Source: Bidens hawaiensis (lineage: Eukaryota; Streptophyta; Magnoliopsida; Asterales; Asteraceae). Taken from it: a stretch of 64,000 nucleotides of DNA. Below are positions 23,063-34,847 of the stretch, piece by piece (within the stretch, counting starts at the first letter, position 1; every line of letters starts with the position of its first letter). Under the pieces are notes generated by a model. The model searched no databases. It was not told the DNA's origin and saw only the letters and a program-made list of their open reading frames with translations. The DNA lies in NCBI GenBank assembly GCA_021521415.1, contig JAIQDT010014342.1, positions 167,614 to 231,613 on the forward strand. The letters are read 5' to 3'. Made by a program: the position numbers and the translations under genes.

Positions 23063-23711
23063 AATGATGGATCACATACCACATCCAGAAGAGATATTAC
23101 GTGATTTCTTACGTGTCATCCATAGTTGTGATACAAATGCACCACTTCCAGATATTGCATAGGATTTTTGGCTAGGCTTAATGAGTAAAGTTCAATTTAA
23201 TGAGCCGACGATCGAGGTTGAGGAAAAGGTTGAGAATAAGTTGTGTGAGGAGGATGAGTTATTGGAGTTGGAATTCGAGGGTTTGCCTGAGTACGAAGAA
23301 GTAGGTGAGTTAGACTCAAAGGGTGATTTAGCATTTTTTGAAGCCCTACTAGAAGATATCGAAATGGTGGTAGATGAAGGCTGGCCCATGGTACTTAAAA
23401 TAAATGTCACTCCAAAATCGAAACCACGGGAAAAGGAAAAAAGAAAAGCATCTTCGAACTGGAATTATTTTCAAGTTAGATGATGGTTTACAGGAAAAAA
23501 GAATCCATTGAAGTTCAAGCACGACCAGTCTTCTCGATACATGTTATGCATTCGGTTTATGGTAGGTAAGTTTAAGTTTTGGTGGTCTGAACCGTTAAGG
23601 ATTTTTAAAACATTTTTCAGTTCCACTGATAAAATTATAATGTTTAACAATTACCAGGTGGAATTAAATGGGTTAGATAGGGTCCAGGTCAAGGAGAAAC
23701 CTCCTGATTAA
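23063..23711 (+). pseudogene. Degraded acidic ORF of the Athila-like element
   Basis: A plus-strand frame starts near ATGATGGATCACATACC (23063), passes one TAG at about 23160 and runs to 23483. It then shifts into a second frame to 23711. The middle is very acidic (EEKVENKLCEEDELLELEFE, then DSKGDLAFFEALLEDIE); the end reads FWWSEPLRIFKTFFSSTDK and KEKPPD. I do not recognise a domain. It sits between the 5' LTR remnant and the nested chromovirus, so it is probably an ORF of a non-autonomous Athila-like element. A gag-related origin is possible but unsupported. Confidence 0.4.
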
Positions 23712-24299
23712 GTTCAAGTGTTGGGAGGTTTTTGCGGTGTTTGTATAATTAATTTACTGACGTAGTTTTTTATAGTTCTTATTTGTTTATTGTGTTTTTT
23801 AAGTTTTGATAGCTTGAAGAAAGATTGAGTGAGCTAGAGAGACGATCCTCAATGAAGAGTTTAAAGAAAAAGACAAGTGTGGGATGGAGCAGCAGTGGAG
23901 CCGTATATTTATGTCTATTAATTTATTGCTAATTTGTCGTGTTTTATGTATTGATTGTTTTGGTGAGATACTTTGAATGCATAATATCTATCAGCTTGAT
24001 AAGATATATTATTAGATACTTTTGTTGAAATTTTGCCGCTTATGTTCGTGTATGAGAAAAGGAGGTACTATTTGCCGAGCACGTTCATAGTCGGAAGGCA
24101 TTCATGGAAGAAGACTTTGGCGTCACGTTTCATGCACTTATTACCAGCTAAGTCTTTTCCATTATTTAGCTTATTTAATTTTTGTTTTTGTTTTTAATTT
24201 TTAGGTTTTTTTGTAGCCCGACTTTATTTTATTGTTACTTTTATTTTAAGTCTTTCTTATCCTTGCATTGAGGAAAATGCAAAATTAAAGTGTGGAGAT

Positions 24300-25705
24300 A
24301 AGATATTTGAGTCGTAGTTTAAATTTAACTTAGATTAAAAAAAAAAGTAAAATAATAATAAAAAAATTGAAAAAAGTTTTAAAAAATGTCCATTGAATAT
24401 ACTTTTTGCGTTAAAATGGAAGATGATGATATATATCGGAAATTGGTTTTTCAAACTAATAATAATATGAGATAATATAAAACAAAATGCACTTAACTAG
24501 GGATGTGTCGGTAGGTTCAGCCTTGAGAATGAAAGGGCAATTTGATAAATGGGTCAAAAAATAGATATAATCTTTAGTGGGTAAAGCGTTTTGTCCATAG
24601 AAAATAAGTAATGAAAGGTCGGGCCATACTTTAGTGGGTATAAATGTGAAAATATTATGAATTTTAAAAATTTGAATACGTTATCATATGATGTTTGGGT
24701 AGGTATAACGTTAGAGTATGGCAAGTAGCCGTGATATAAATGTTAAACTGTCTAGCTTTATTGTTTTACATTACATTGGCGTATGGTTTTATAACCTTAA
24801 ATTTTGTATTGATGGGATTCTTCGGGTCCGGAGACTATGGATCTGTATGCGGTTTATCATCTGGGTATTCACAATTCCTAAGTGGGTTTGTGAATATTAA
24901 AAAGCTATAAAGAGCAAACCCATAGTTATCTACCAAACATAAGTCATTAAACTTGATAATTACGTACTTAAAGTACAAATACACTACTGAATTGATCATC
25001 CACGCTGTTAGTCATATGGGGTCCCATTGCCCGTGTCTCATTAACATTAAGAAATGGACCATAAAGGACACGCCACATGTAAACCCTACTGTAACGATTC
25101 CGACGAAACCAGGGATACCCTAACCGGTAGACAATAGTTACGTTATACTTAATGTCGGGTACATGAATTACCATAGTAATTATACGAGAATACATGGTTC
25201 ACTGTATTGATTGTACGTGAAAATATAATTCATCGTATTGAATATGCGATTAGTCGATCGGTAGTTATTGAAACCTGAACGAATCGAGGGTTCAATTATA
25301 GACGATATCTATGATATTTAGTGATTTTACGAAGCATTAATGCTTCGGGATAAGTAAAGTACGGCACAGAAAAAGAATTTTCGATTTAATGGTACGTCGG
25401 TACGTTAAACGAAACCTTTAATACCAAACCGAGCAAGAGACAATCGATCAAGCCGAAAAAGATGCGCAATTATTAATAACATGGTGTTTTAAGTTAATGG
25501 AAGTCATGGTTTAAGTTTTTAAAGTTTTTAAATCGGTTTTATATAAATCTCATTTTTAAGCCGAAAACGACCGTTTTAACCTCGTTTTAAGCCGAATTAA
25601 ACGTTTAACCGAAAAACGAACTGAACCAGATTATCCAAAACATTATCCAGATTACAGAAATCTGAATGAGTGGCTAAGATTGGAGAAGTGGGTCCCACCC
25701 CACCC
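24300..25705 (+). other. Element boundary zone, possible foreign U3
   Basis: No coding sequence. Near 24290 there is a polypurine-like AAAGTGTGGAGATAAGA. From about 24.7 kb the sequence resembles the U3 style of chromovirus LTRs (GCCGAAAAAGAT, TTTTATATAAATCTC at about 25533) but has no match in the 3' LTR at 32217. It joins recognisable LTR sequence at about 25706. The start of the chromovirus 5' LTR must lie in here or be deleted; I could not find it. Confidence 0.35.
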
Positions 25706-27140
25706 CTTTAATTCGTTATCTATGCATTCGTTATATTAAGATAACGAATCACGTCACGTCAAGATAACGAATTAGGCTAAAGAAATAGGATAACGAATCA
25801 GATCATGTAAGATAACAAACCAGGTGATTCGTTACTCACCAATTCGCTAAGTTAAGGTAACGAATTAGGCCATGTTCTGATAATGAATTAGGCCATGAAG
25901 CAGGTTATGTCAGATAAGGAATTAGGCTTAATTCGTTATAGCGAATGAGTGGGCGAAGTAGATAATAATTAATAAATCCTAATAGAAAATGTGATAAGAC
26001 AGTTAATGAAAATAATTTAACCTCAGTCAGGCGCTCTCTGCCCCTTGGACCTCGCTAGGGGATGCCGCCCATAGAACCCCTCTACCAGGGGTGCTGCCCC
26101 CGGACCCATGTTCGTTAAGGGTTATAATTACACTAGAAACGCGATATGGGTAGTGATTGTTAATTGATACGTGTAATTGTTATACAGTTAGTCGCACACA
26201 ACTAAAGAAAGGGATACCCATTAACGGTGAACGTAACCGCATTCAAGTGAGTTTCTAGCCCCTTGCCTTGTTATGTTTTCGGGGCTGTGTGCATACTCGA
26301 TGTGATTAGTCAATACACTTACCACTACACTTACCTTAAGTGGTAAGTGTATGCCTTATGTAATTTATGTATGAATGAATGCTTGTCGATGCGTTAACGA
26401 TCTTCGGATATTGCATGCACTACGAGGTGATGGTTTGATGATATGATTGTTGTATATGATAGATGAATGATGTATGTACGTATGAAACTTACAATTATAT
26501 ATATAGAAAGGTATGGCATGATAGTAGGGAAGAAAGGGAGACCAGACCCTAATAATATCCGAGGATGGAGGGTACCGGACCCTAATAATATCTGAGGATG
26601 GAGGTACCGGACCCTAATAATATCCGAGAAAGAAGGGAGACCGGACCGTAATAATATCCGAGGATGGAGGGTACGGGACCCTAATAATATCCGAGGTATG
26701 TAGGGCGAAACACTCTTTATAATGTAAGGTTAGTTATGAACGTGTATGGAATAACGATGAGCAGGTTAAGTATGTAATGCGTACGTTCGGACACATATAT
26801 GTGTATGTAAAGAATGTTATCTGATTAACTAGAACTCACTCAGCGTAGCTGACTTTTAGTATACACGCAGGTGAGTAGGATGAGGCAGCTCGCTTGATGA
26901 AGACACATGGCATGGAATTGAAGATACTGGCATCTCAAGGAAATGTTATGATGTTTTAAAGACTATGTTTTATCTGTAAACGACGATGAATGTTTTTTAA
27001 GACAATATTTGAAAGTTATGTAACGTAATATGGTTGAAGTTTGTATTCCGCGTAAAGTTTTAATTAACTCTGATATTTAGAACGGTGTTTATGAGTAAAT
27101 CCAACGTCCAAAATTAAGGCACCAGTAGCGGTGCCTTACA
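25706..27140 (+). mobile_element. 5' LTR of the chromovirus (3' two-thirds only)
   Basis: It aligns with 33036-34466 of the 3' LTR, from the TTCGTTAT hairpin repeats through the GC-rich hairpin block (26029-26106), donor-like CAAGTGAGTTTCTAGCCCC (26244), minisatellite (26540-26705) and acceptor-like block (ending 26870) to the GCCTTACA terminus. Upstream of 25706 the match stops and a different sequence begins. Either the promoter-bearing U3 was replaced or deleted. Confidence 0.8.
26247..26870 (+). other. Putative leader intron of the chromovirus
   Basis: Donor CAA then GTGAGT (first base 26247). Acceptor block AACTCACTCA, GCTGACTTTTAG, TATACACGCAG ends at 26870. Length 624 bp, with five minisatellite units inside (26540-26705). 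This copy is in the 5' LTR of the coding element, so it would lie in the leader of the genomic RNA upstream of the primer site and gag. Confidence 0.4.
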
Positions 27141-27156
27141 AGTTGGTATCAGAGCA
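27116..27156 (+). promoter_or_regulatory. U5 hairpin and tRNA-iMet primer-binding site
   Basis: The LTR ends inside a perfect 8-bp stem: AAGGCACC (27116-27123), loop AGTAGC, GGTGCCTT (27130-27137), then ACA. The primer site TGGTATCAGAGCA (27144-27156) begins 4 bases after the LTR and is complementary to the 3' end of plant initiator tRNA-Met, as in most plant LTR retrotransposons. Confidence 0.9.
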
Positions 27157-27553
27157 AAGTTCGAGAGATTTAAGCATCCTACATGCTTAGACTCGAATAG
27201 AAAATGTGATTTAAGTAAGAAAAAAAAGAAGATGCCAGTTGAAGATAGCCATGTGTCACTCAAGCAAGCTCAGTAACGGTAAAGTGTATGGTTAAATAAT
27301 GAATGTTAATGTTAGCTTAACTGCTAAAGAAAGGATGTGTATGTTAGGCAAATTATTTATTGACTGTTTGATTGATTAATTGTTTAAGAGTAGAACCAGC
27401 ACAAATAGACTCATAAGGGGAAGTGTATAGGACAAAGAAAGTAACGTGATCAGCTAATTCCAGCTGGCCACTGTTACTACCTGTTAGCCTTACTATCCTT
27501 GTACTAAATAGTTTCTTGAGTGATGTTGTTTGTGCTTTCCCATCCAGAATACG

Positions 27554-28790
27554 ATGGCTGGAGCTAGGGCAGTTGTTGGAACAGGAGGTCGCACTGGACG
27601 TCGTGGCAGGCCTCGTCTTGTCCAACAACCTTCGGTAGAAACAGCTTCCAACACAGGAGACAAAGGAAGAGTAGCCGGAAGAAAACCAAGCAACAACTAA
27701 GGGTATCAACTTGACCCTGCAATTCAAGAAGCCATTTTTCAAGCTGTAGCCACTGCTGTGAAGAAATTGACTCCTGAAGGATCTGTTAGAAGCCGTGAAA
27801 GAACTGCCAAAATGGCAGGAGGAGTTGGTAAGAAAGATGATGAAAGAGAGAGGGAGGCCTCGAGTGTGGTTAAGTCAGTGAAGGTCGATGTTAGGAGGAG
27901 GGGCCGAGGTGGGTGCAACTACAAGTCATTTAAAGGTTGCGACCCGCCAAAGCTGACTAGTTTGGGAGACGCAATCGCTATTCTCCAATGGATAACCACT
28001 ATGGACAAGGTTATCCGCATTAGCGAGTGTCGTCCCGACCAAGCCGTGGGTTATGCTACCCAATCATTCGGTGATGAGGCAATGTACTGGTGGGAGTCGG
28101 TCGAGTAGAGAAAGAGTTGGGAAGAGATAAAGGCGATGAGATGGGATGATCTGAAGGAGTTAGTAATGAAGAGGTTTTATGATGATGCCGAAGTTGAAAG
28201 GGTTGAAATGAAGTTTTTGAGTCTGAAAGCGGGTAAGATGACACACCGCGAATACACCACTGAATTCAACCGCCTGTCTAGGCTGGTGCCAGACATGGTG
28301 AACACTGAAGCCAAGCGGATTAAGAATTACATCATGGGGCTGCCACAAGATTTTCGCGTCTTGGTCAAGGCTAGTAGACCTGCTACCTTTGATTCTGTTG
28401 TGGGACTCGCTGAAATGGTCGGCAAACGATGTGGTGGCAGAAGAGAAGAAGGCCAAGAAATGGGTCGCTCCTGTCAAGCGACCAGGTACTTAGTTATTGA
28501 ACCATAAGGACAAGAAGCAGAAGGTGTGGGAGAGAAAGACATGAAAGACGTGTGGGAAGGTGCACGGTGGCAAGTGCAAGTGGAGTACTGGTTCGGATGT
28601 TTGTCACAAATGTGGAAAAGCTCATGGTGGAGAGTGCAGGCTTGGGACAAATGCCTGTTATAAGTGTGGGAAGGTGGGTACTATGCTAATGAATGTGATG
28701 CAAAACACGCATGCTACAAATGTGGTAAGACGGGTCATATGGAAAGGGAGTGCACCGATGGTGGAGCTGGTGGTACTGGGAAGAAAGATG
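27554..28790 (+). pseudogene. Chromovirus gag (broken)
   Basis: Capsid/nucleocapsid protein that would form the virus-like particle. ATG at 27554, then a basic Gly/Arg-rich start. In-frame stops are TAA 27698-27700 and TAG 28106-28108. The retrotransposon gag domain follows (YWWESVE, DLKELVMKRFY, EYTTEFNRLSRLVPDM, YIMGLP), a frameshift near 28420, then three zinc knuckles: CHKCGKAHGGEC, CYKCGKVG (frame-shifted in its second half) and CYKCGKTGHMEREC. The first knuckle has the short spacing seen in this lineage. Confidence 0.8.
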
Positions 28791-28804
28791 CCGATCAGGC
28801 TAGA

Positions 28805-29150
28805 CCAAGAACTAGAGCCTACATGCTGACCCAAGAGCAAGCCAAACAAGTTCCATATGTCGTGACATGTACGTTTCTAGTAAACGGTATTTCCGCTTCG
28901 GTATTATTTGATTCGGGTGCGAACAGAAGTTTCGTAGCCACCCCATTTAGTAAATTAGCTAAAAAGAAATGTTTCCGAGTTTCGGAAACTTTTATCGCAG
29001 AAACCGCTAGTGACACCTCGGTTAAAATAATGAAAAAGGTTAAGGACTGTAAGATAGAGTTAGAGGGACATGAATTCCCTGTTACTTTGTATGTTATGAT
29101 CTTAGGAGGGTTCGATGTGGTTTTGGAATGGATTGGTTGTCTGAGTATGA
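28805..29150 (+). pseudogene. Chromovirus aspartic protease (broken at the end)
   Basis: The active-site motif LFDSGANRSFVA is intact, followed by a variable core and the [19 protein letters not shown] end block. These two parts are in different frames, overlapping near 29128-29161, because of a single-base change. The enzyme would cleave the polyprotein. It lies directly between the gag zinc knuckles and the reverse transcriptase, the usual Gypsy order. Confidence 0.8.
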
Positions 29151-30398
29151 TGCTCAGATAGTGTGTAAGAGTAGGATAATAATGTTAAAGTTCATGGATG
29201 GTAGCGCGGTGACGGTCTACGGTGATATGGAAATTTCTGGGCTTAATGTCATTTCGATGATAAAAGCCGAGGGTTTGTTAAAGCGAGGGTGTGGTGTCTA
29301 CCTGGCGTACGTTGTCAACGCTACGGCCGGGACAAGAGAAATGAAAGATGTTCCTATGGTGCGCGACTACCCAGAAGTATTCCCTGGGGATCTTCCGAGG
29401 TTGCCACCGGAGCAAGAGATAAAATTCCAGATAGATTTAGTACCCAGAGCCCAACCCGTCGCGAAAGCGCCTTACCATCTAGCACCGTCCGAGATGAAAG
29501 AATTGATGTCCCAACTGCAAGAACTCCTCAACAAGGGTTTCCTTAGACCAAGTGTTTCGCTGTGGGGCGCACCAGTGTTATTCGTGAAGAAGAAGGATGG
29601 AAGTATGAGAATGTGCATAGACTATCGCGAGTTGAATAAGCTTAAGGTAAAGTATAGATATCCTTTACCATGGATTGATGATCTGTTTGATCAATTGCAA
29701 GGTTCAAGTTGGTTCTCACGGATAGATCGCATATCAGGCTATCTTCAATTAAAGGTGAAAGAGCAGACATCCCTAAGACAGGGTTTCGGACGCGGCATGG
29801 ACACTACGAGTTCCTCGTGATGTCATTCGGTCTAACGAATGCTCCCGCAGCATTTATGGACATGATGAATAGGGTGTGCCGGCCGATGTTGGATAAGTCA
29901 ACTATTGTCTTCATTGATGATATATTGATTTATTCAAAGAACGAGTCTGATCATGCCGAGCACCTGAGAGATGTATTGGAGAGACTGAAGAAAGAGAAGT
30001 TGTATGCTAAGTTTTCGAAATGTGCATTATTGTTGCGAGAAGTGCAATTTCTAGGTCACGTAATTAATCCTGAAGGGATTACCGTGGACCCAGCCAAGAT
30101 TGAGGCGATAAAGAATTGGAAGACTCCACAGAATCCGACTGATATACGAAGCTTTTTAGGGTTAACTGGCTACTATAGGAGGTTCATCGAAGGTTTCTCC
30201 AAGATAGCTGCACCGTTGACCGGTATGACCCGAAGGTCGGTAGTATTCAGTTGGGGTAAGTTTCAAGAGGAAGCTTTTGAGGAATTAAAGAGAAGACTCA
30301 CGCAAGCTCCAATCCTTGCTTTACCCGATGATGGCGAGGATTTAGTTGTTTATACTGATGCTTCGCATCGTGGGTTAGGTTGCGTGTTGATGCAATGA
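29128..30398 (+). pseudogene. Chromovirus reverse transcriptase
   Basis: Conserved blocks in order: [36 protein letters not shown], a palm block [14 protein letters not shown], then after a frameshift near 29780 [20 protein letters not shown], the catalytic [21 protein letters not shown] and [12 protein letters not shown]. The catalytic aspartates are present (palm D in RIDR, DD in FIDD). An in-frame TGA ends the second frame at 30396-30398. Two frames (29128-29820 and 29709-30398) cover the domain, so only one lesion separates them. Confidence 0.88.
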
Positions 30399-30773
30399 GG
30401 AAAAGTGATAGCCTACGCGTCTGGATAGTTGAAAGTCCATGAGAGTACTTATCCGACACATGATTTAGAGCTAGCAGCAGTAGTGCATGCTCTTAAGATA
30501 TGGAGACATTACCTGTATGGTACTAAGAGTACCATTTACATAGGTCATAAGAGTTTAAAGTACTTCTTCGAGCAGAAAGAGCTGAACATGTGACAGAGGA
30601 GATGGTTAGAGTTGATAAAGGACTACGACTGCGACATTAAGTACTATCCTAGTAAAGCTAATGTGGTCGCCGACGCGCTAAGTCGCAAGAATGAGGAAGT
30701 CATCGCAACAGTGAAATCATACCAGTTGATTATGAACTCAAGGCTATTTGAAGAAATCATCAAGATGCAATAA
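30399..30773 (+). pseudogene. Chromovirus RNase H (four stops)
   Basis: This continues the RT frame with the blocks [43 protein letters not shown]. The start of the domain ([16 protein letters not shown]) is in the preceding frame. Stops at 30396-30398, 30426-30428, 30591-30593 and 30771-30773 are all in the same frame and mostly fit single-base changes (such as CAG to TAG and CAA to TAA). Confidence 0.8.
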
Positions 30774-32173
30774 GAAGTGCTGGTAGATGAAGGGCTAGTA
30801 AAGAAAGAAATGATTTTCGGTCAGCAAGACGAGCTGATGGAAAACACTCATGGTGTTAAGACCAGGTTTGACCGTATGTGGATCCCACGCCATGGAGATC
30901 TTAGAGGTCGAATCTTAGACGAAGCTCATAAGTCAAGGTATTCAATTCAACCAGGAACCACGAAGATGTACCAAGATTGAAAAAGAGATCATTGGTGGCC
31001 AGGAATGAAGAATGATGTGGTAGATTATGTCAGTAAGTGCTTAACTTGTTTACAAGTAAAAGTAGAGCACCAGAAACCTTATGGGAAGATGCAACCTTTG
31101 GAGATACCTGAATGGAAATGGGAACACATCACCATGGATTTCATAACTAAGTTATCTCGTACAGCTAAGCATCATGATACAATTTGGGTAATTGTGGAGC
31201 GTTTGACCAAAAGTGCTCACTTTCTGCCTATACGAGAGGCCATCTCGTCAGAAATGTTAGCAAGTTTGTTCATTAAAGAGGTTGTATCTAAGCATGGAAT
31301 ACCGTTATCGATCGTGCCCGATAGAGATACTCACTTTACTTCGAGATTTTGGAAGAAGTTCCATGAAGCTATGGGAACAAGACAGAACATCTGTACGGCG
31401 TATCATCCTCAAAAGATGGGCAGTCTGAAAGGACTATCCAAACCCTTGAGGATATGCTACGTTCTTGTGTTTTAGAATTTGGAGGAAGTTGGGACGACCA
31501 TCTGCATCTGGGAGAGTTCTCCTATAACAACAGCTACCATTCGAGTATTGGTATGCCACTGTTTGAAATGTTGTATGGAATACGATGTAGAACCCCGATA
31601 TGCTGGGGAGAGATTGATTAGAAGGAGATGGGAAGTTTAGAAGTTGTACAAGAAACTTCTTCAAAGTTCGATCTGATTAAGGCAAGAATGAAAGCTGCTC
31701 AAGACAGACAGAAGTCGTATGCTGATAATCGGCGAAGAACGATTGAGTTTAACGTTGGTGACAAGGTGATGCTCAAGGTCTCCCATTGGAAAGGAATTAT
31801 ACGTTTTAGAAATAAAGGTAAGTTAAGTCCGAGGTACATTGGAGCGTTCAAGATTATAGAACGTGTGGGTGAAGTGGCTTACAAACTAGATTTACCCGAG
31901 GAGTTAGAAAGAATTCATTCAACCGTTCATGTTTCCCATCTGAGAAAATGTCTAGCTGATGACACGTCACATGCGCCATTGGTAGACATTGAGGTTGATG
32001 AACAATTAAATTATATCGAACAGCCTGTAGAGATCGTTGACCGCAAGGAAAAGCAATTTCGTTGTAAAGTTATCCCATTGGTGAAAATAATATGGAAGCA
32101 TCGTAAAGGATTAGATGCCACTTGGGAAGCTGAAGAAGAGATGCGCAAGTTTTACCCAAATTTGTTTATGTAA
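30774..32173 (+). pseudogene. Chromovirus integrase and chromodomain
   Basis: The N-terminal zinc half CLTCLQVK, then WEHITMDFITKL and the first catalytic block IWVIVERLTKSAHF, where the usual D of VDRLTK is E. The second block VPDRDTHFTSRFW keeps D. A frameshift near 31415 falls just before the third block (the E-bearing SERTIQ text reads in the next frame). One stop precedes 31005 and another lies near 31618. From 31628 an intact frame carries YADNRRR, GDKVMLKV, LSPRYIGAFKI, HVSHLRKCL and the chromodomain-like VEIVDRKEKQFR to TWEAEEEMRKFYPNLFM. Confidence 0.85.
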
Positions 32174-32202
32174 TAGTTAGGTTTCGGGGACGAAACCTCT
32201 TT

Positions 32203-32216
32203 AAGGAGGGAAGACT
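32203..32216 (+). promoter_or_regulatory. Polypurine tract of the chromovirus
   Basis: AAGGAGGGAAGAC immediately upstream of the 3' LTR and 30 bases after the last pol stop, following the family box TTTCGGGGACGAAAC. It would prime plus-strand synthesis. The element at 53503-64000 has the cognate GAGACGAAATTTC box and a purine-rich stretch in the same place. Confidence 0.75.
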
Positions 32217-34466
32217 TATACCATCCTACTTTCGATAAGAATTAATAAAATAAATTTCGTTTATTTTATAGTGTGTCGTTTATCAGTTTAGATAAATAAA
32301 CTAATGGGAGGTGGACTTGGGCATTTAAAGAGATGGAATAAGGGATGGAATGGGCCTTAGGCCCAAGGGCATAAGGGAGTACAAATACCCCTTAAATCGT
32401 AAACCTTTCCATTTTTATCCATATCCACACCATAGCCTACACCTTGTAAAACACACACTAACACCATCCTATAACCCGAGTCAAGATCCGAAGGTGAAAA
32501 CCTGAACCCGTTAGTGCTAGAACGTTGAAACGGACCAAAACAACATCAAGACTAGACCGTAATCGTAAATCGACTCTTTTAAGGTACGTTTACAACGGAA
32601 GTTTGTCCAACTAGGTTCATATTTGTTTAATAATCCTAGATCTGAGTATATGTGGTAAAAACGAATCCAACGAAACAAAACTTACTAAAATTTATTAACA
32701 ATTGATGGGTTAATTCGTGTATGAAGTAACCGTATGTATATATGCAACCGTCACACCCTTTAAAACATAATATTTGGAAGGTTTAATGATTAGGGTTTGT
32801 AGACGCCTTGATTCCGAGTTCATTGGTACCTAAATCGTAATGTTTCGTTAAGAATCGAAGGTTTACTTGTAGATCTGGTATATGTTGACCATTTCGTGTT
32901 CTTGAAGATTTTGACTTTGACCCTAAGTCAAAGTCTGGATAAGAACTGTTGATAATTCGTTATGACTGGTCATTCTTTATGCAGTCATAACGAATGGGGC
33001 TCAATCGTGCGACTTTAGAACGAATGAACCTTTAATTCGTTATCTATCCATTCGTTATGTTAAGATAACGAATCAAGTCACGTCAAGATAACGAATTAGG
33101 CTAACGAACTATTATAACGACTCAGATCATGTAAGATAACGGACCAGATAACGAATCAGGTGATTCGTTACTCACCAATTCGCTAAGTTAAGGTAACGAA
33201 TCAGGCCATGTTCTGATAACGAATTAGGCCATGAAGCAGGCTATGTCAGATAAGTAATTAGGCTTAATTCGTTATAGCGAATGAGTGGGCAAACTAGATA
33301 ATAATTTAAAAATCCTAATGGAAAATGTGTTAAGACAGTTAATGAAAATAATTTAACCCCAGCTAGGGGCTCTGCCCCTTGGACTCCGCTAGGGGCTGCC
33401 GCCCTTACAAGTCCGCTACCTGGGGCGCTGCCCCCGGACCCATGTTTGTTGAGGGTTATAATTTGAGTAGAAACGCGATATGGGTAGTGATAGTTAATTG
33501 ATATGTGTAATTGTTATACAGTTAGTCGCGCACAACTAAAGAAAGGGATAACCATTAACAGTGAACGTAATCGCATTTAGGTGAGTTTCTAGCCCCATTT
33601 CTTGTTATGTTTTCGGGGTTGTGTGCATACTCGATGTGATTAGTCAATACACTTGCCTTAAGTATAAGTAGTAAGTGTATGCCTTATGTGATTTATTTAT
33701 GAATGAATGTGTCGGTGCGTGAACGATCTTCGGATATTGCATGCACTTCCAGGTGATGATTTGATAATATAATTGTTGTATATAATGGATGAATGATGTA
33801 TGTACGTATGAAAGTTACAATTATATATATAGAAAGATATGGTATGATAGTAGGGAAGAAAGGGAGACAGGACCCTAATAATATCCGAGGATGGAGGATA
33901 CCGGACCCTAATAATAGCCGAGGATGGAGGGTACTGGACCCTAATAATATCCGAGGAAGAAGGGAGACCGGACCCTAATAATATTATAGGATGGAGGGTA
34001 CCGGACCCTAATAATATCCGAGGTATGTAGGACGAAACGCTCTTTATAATGTAAGTTCACTTATGAACGTGTATGGAAAAACGATGATCAGGTTAAGTAT
34101 GTAATACGTACCTTCGGGCACGTATATGTGTATGTAAGGCAAGTTATTTGATTAACTAGAACTCACTTAGCATAGCTGACTTTTAATATGCACGCAGGTA
34201 AATAGGATGAGGCAGCTCGCTTGATGAAGACACATGGCATGGAATTGAAGATACTGGTATCTCAAGGAAATGTTATGATGTTTTAAAGATTATGTTTTAT
34301 TTGTAAATTACTATGAATCTTTGTTAAGACAATAATTGAAAGTTATGTAACGTAATATGGTTGAAGTTTATATTCCGCGTAAAGCTTTAATTAACTCTGA
34401 TATTTAAAATTGTCTTTATGAGTAAATCCAACATCCAAAAGTAAGTCACCGGTAACGGGCCTTACA
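32217..34466 (+). mobile_element. 3' LTR of the chromovirus (full length)
   Basis: Starts at 32217 (TATACCATCC, the usual TGTAACATCC with changes) and ends CCTTACA at 34466; 2250 bp. Contents in order: decayed TATA (TACAAATA, 32380), hairpin repeats (32951-33290), GC-rich hairpin block (33360-33440), donor-like site at 33581, five minisatellite units (33862-34030), acceptor-like end at 34197, U5. A near full-length relative is the solo LTR at 13782-16029. Confidence 0.88.
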
Positions 34467-34847
34467 CTTTGATGCTTAAGCTTAGGTGGATAAACAATAA
34501 CCTTGATCGTCTTAACTATTCATGAAAAACGAGCAACAAAAATTTTAAATCTACTAATTTTGAGGTTTAAGTCAAGTTGGGATGGTCTGGTCCAGTAAAA
34601 ACTGAAAATAAACAGGTCTTAACTGTGTAAAGCAATGAGTTATATAAATGAAGAAATTGTTGGATCTTATTTGTTCCGGTAAAGATCAAGGCATGGTTTT
34701 TAAGTGGACAACAAAATCGGTGATCGCAGTTTTTGCGTTTTTTTAACTTCAAAATGATCTATAAGTTTTTATGACAATATTTTCCGATTCTGATTCCATT
34801 GTATTAGATTTTTTCAGGGAAGAAAAAAGAGTAAGTGTGGGGATATT
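34467..34847 (+). other. Athila-like internal 3' end with polypurine tract
   Basis: This resumes the Athila-like element after the chromovirus. Non-coding, ending in AAGAGTAAGTGTGGGGATAT, the polypurine tract just before the LTR at 34848. The duplication copy CTTTG is at 34467-34471. Confidence 0.55.

Larger units (their letters stand above)
25706..34466 (+). mobile_element. Tekay-like chromovirus, Ty3/Gypsy (plus strand)
   Basis: A coding Gypsy element with a recognisable 5' LTR (25706-27140), tRNA-iMet primer site (27144-27156), gag, protease, RT, RNase H, integrase and chromodomain (27554-32173), polypurine tract (32203-32216) and full 3' LTR (32217-34466). Domain order with integrase last and a terminal chromodomain, plus LTRs over 2 kb, fits the Tekay/Del lineage. 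The reading frame is broken by several in-frame stops and frameshifts, and the LTRs are clearly diverged, so it is an old dead copy. The base after the 3' LTR starts CTTTG (34467), the expected duplication copy; its partner was not found because the left end is damaged. Confidence 0.85.

Noticed and set aside
27353..28477. Minus-strand open frames opposite gag (27353-27742, 28160-28477)
   Set aside because: They are shadows of the plus-strand gag, which has the recognisable domain and zinc knuckles.
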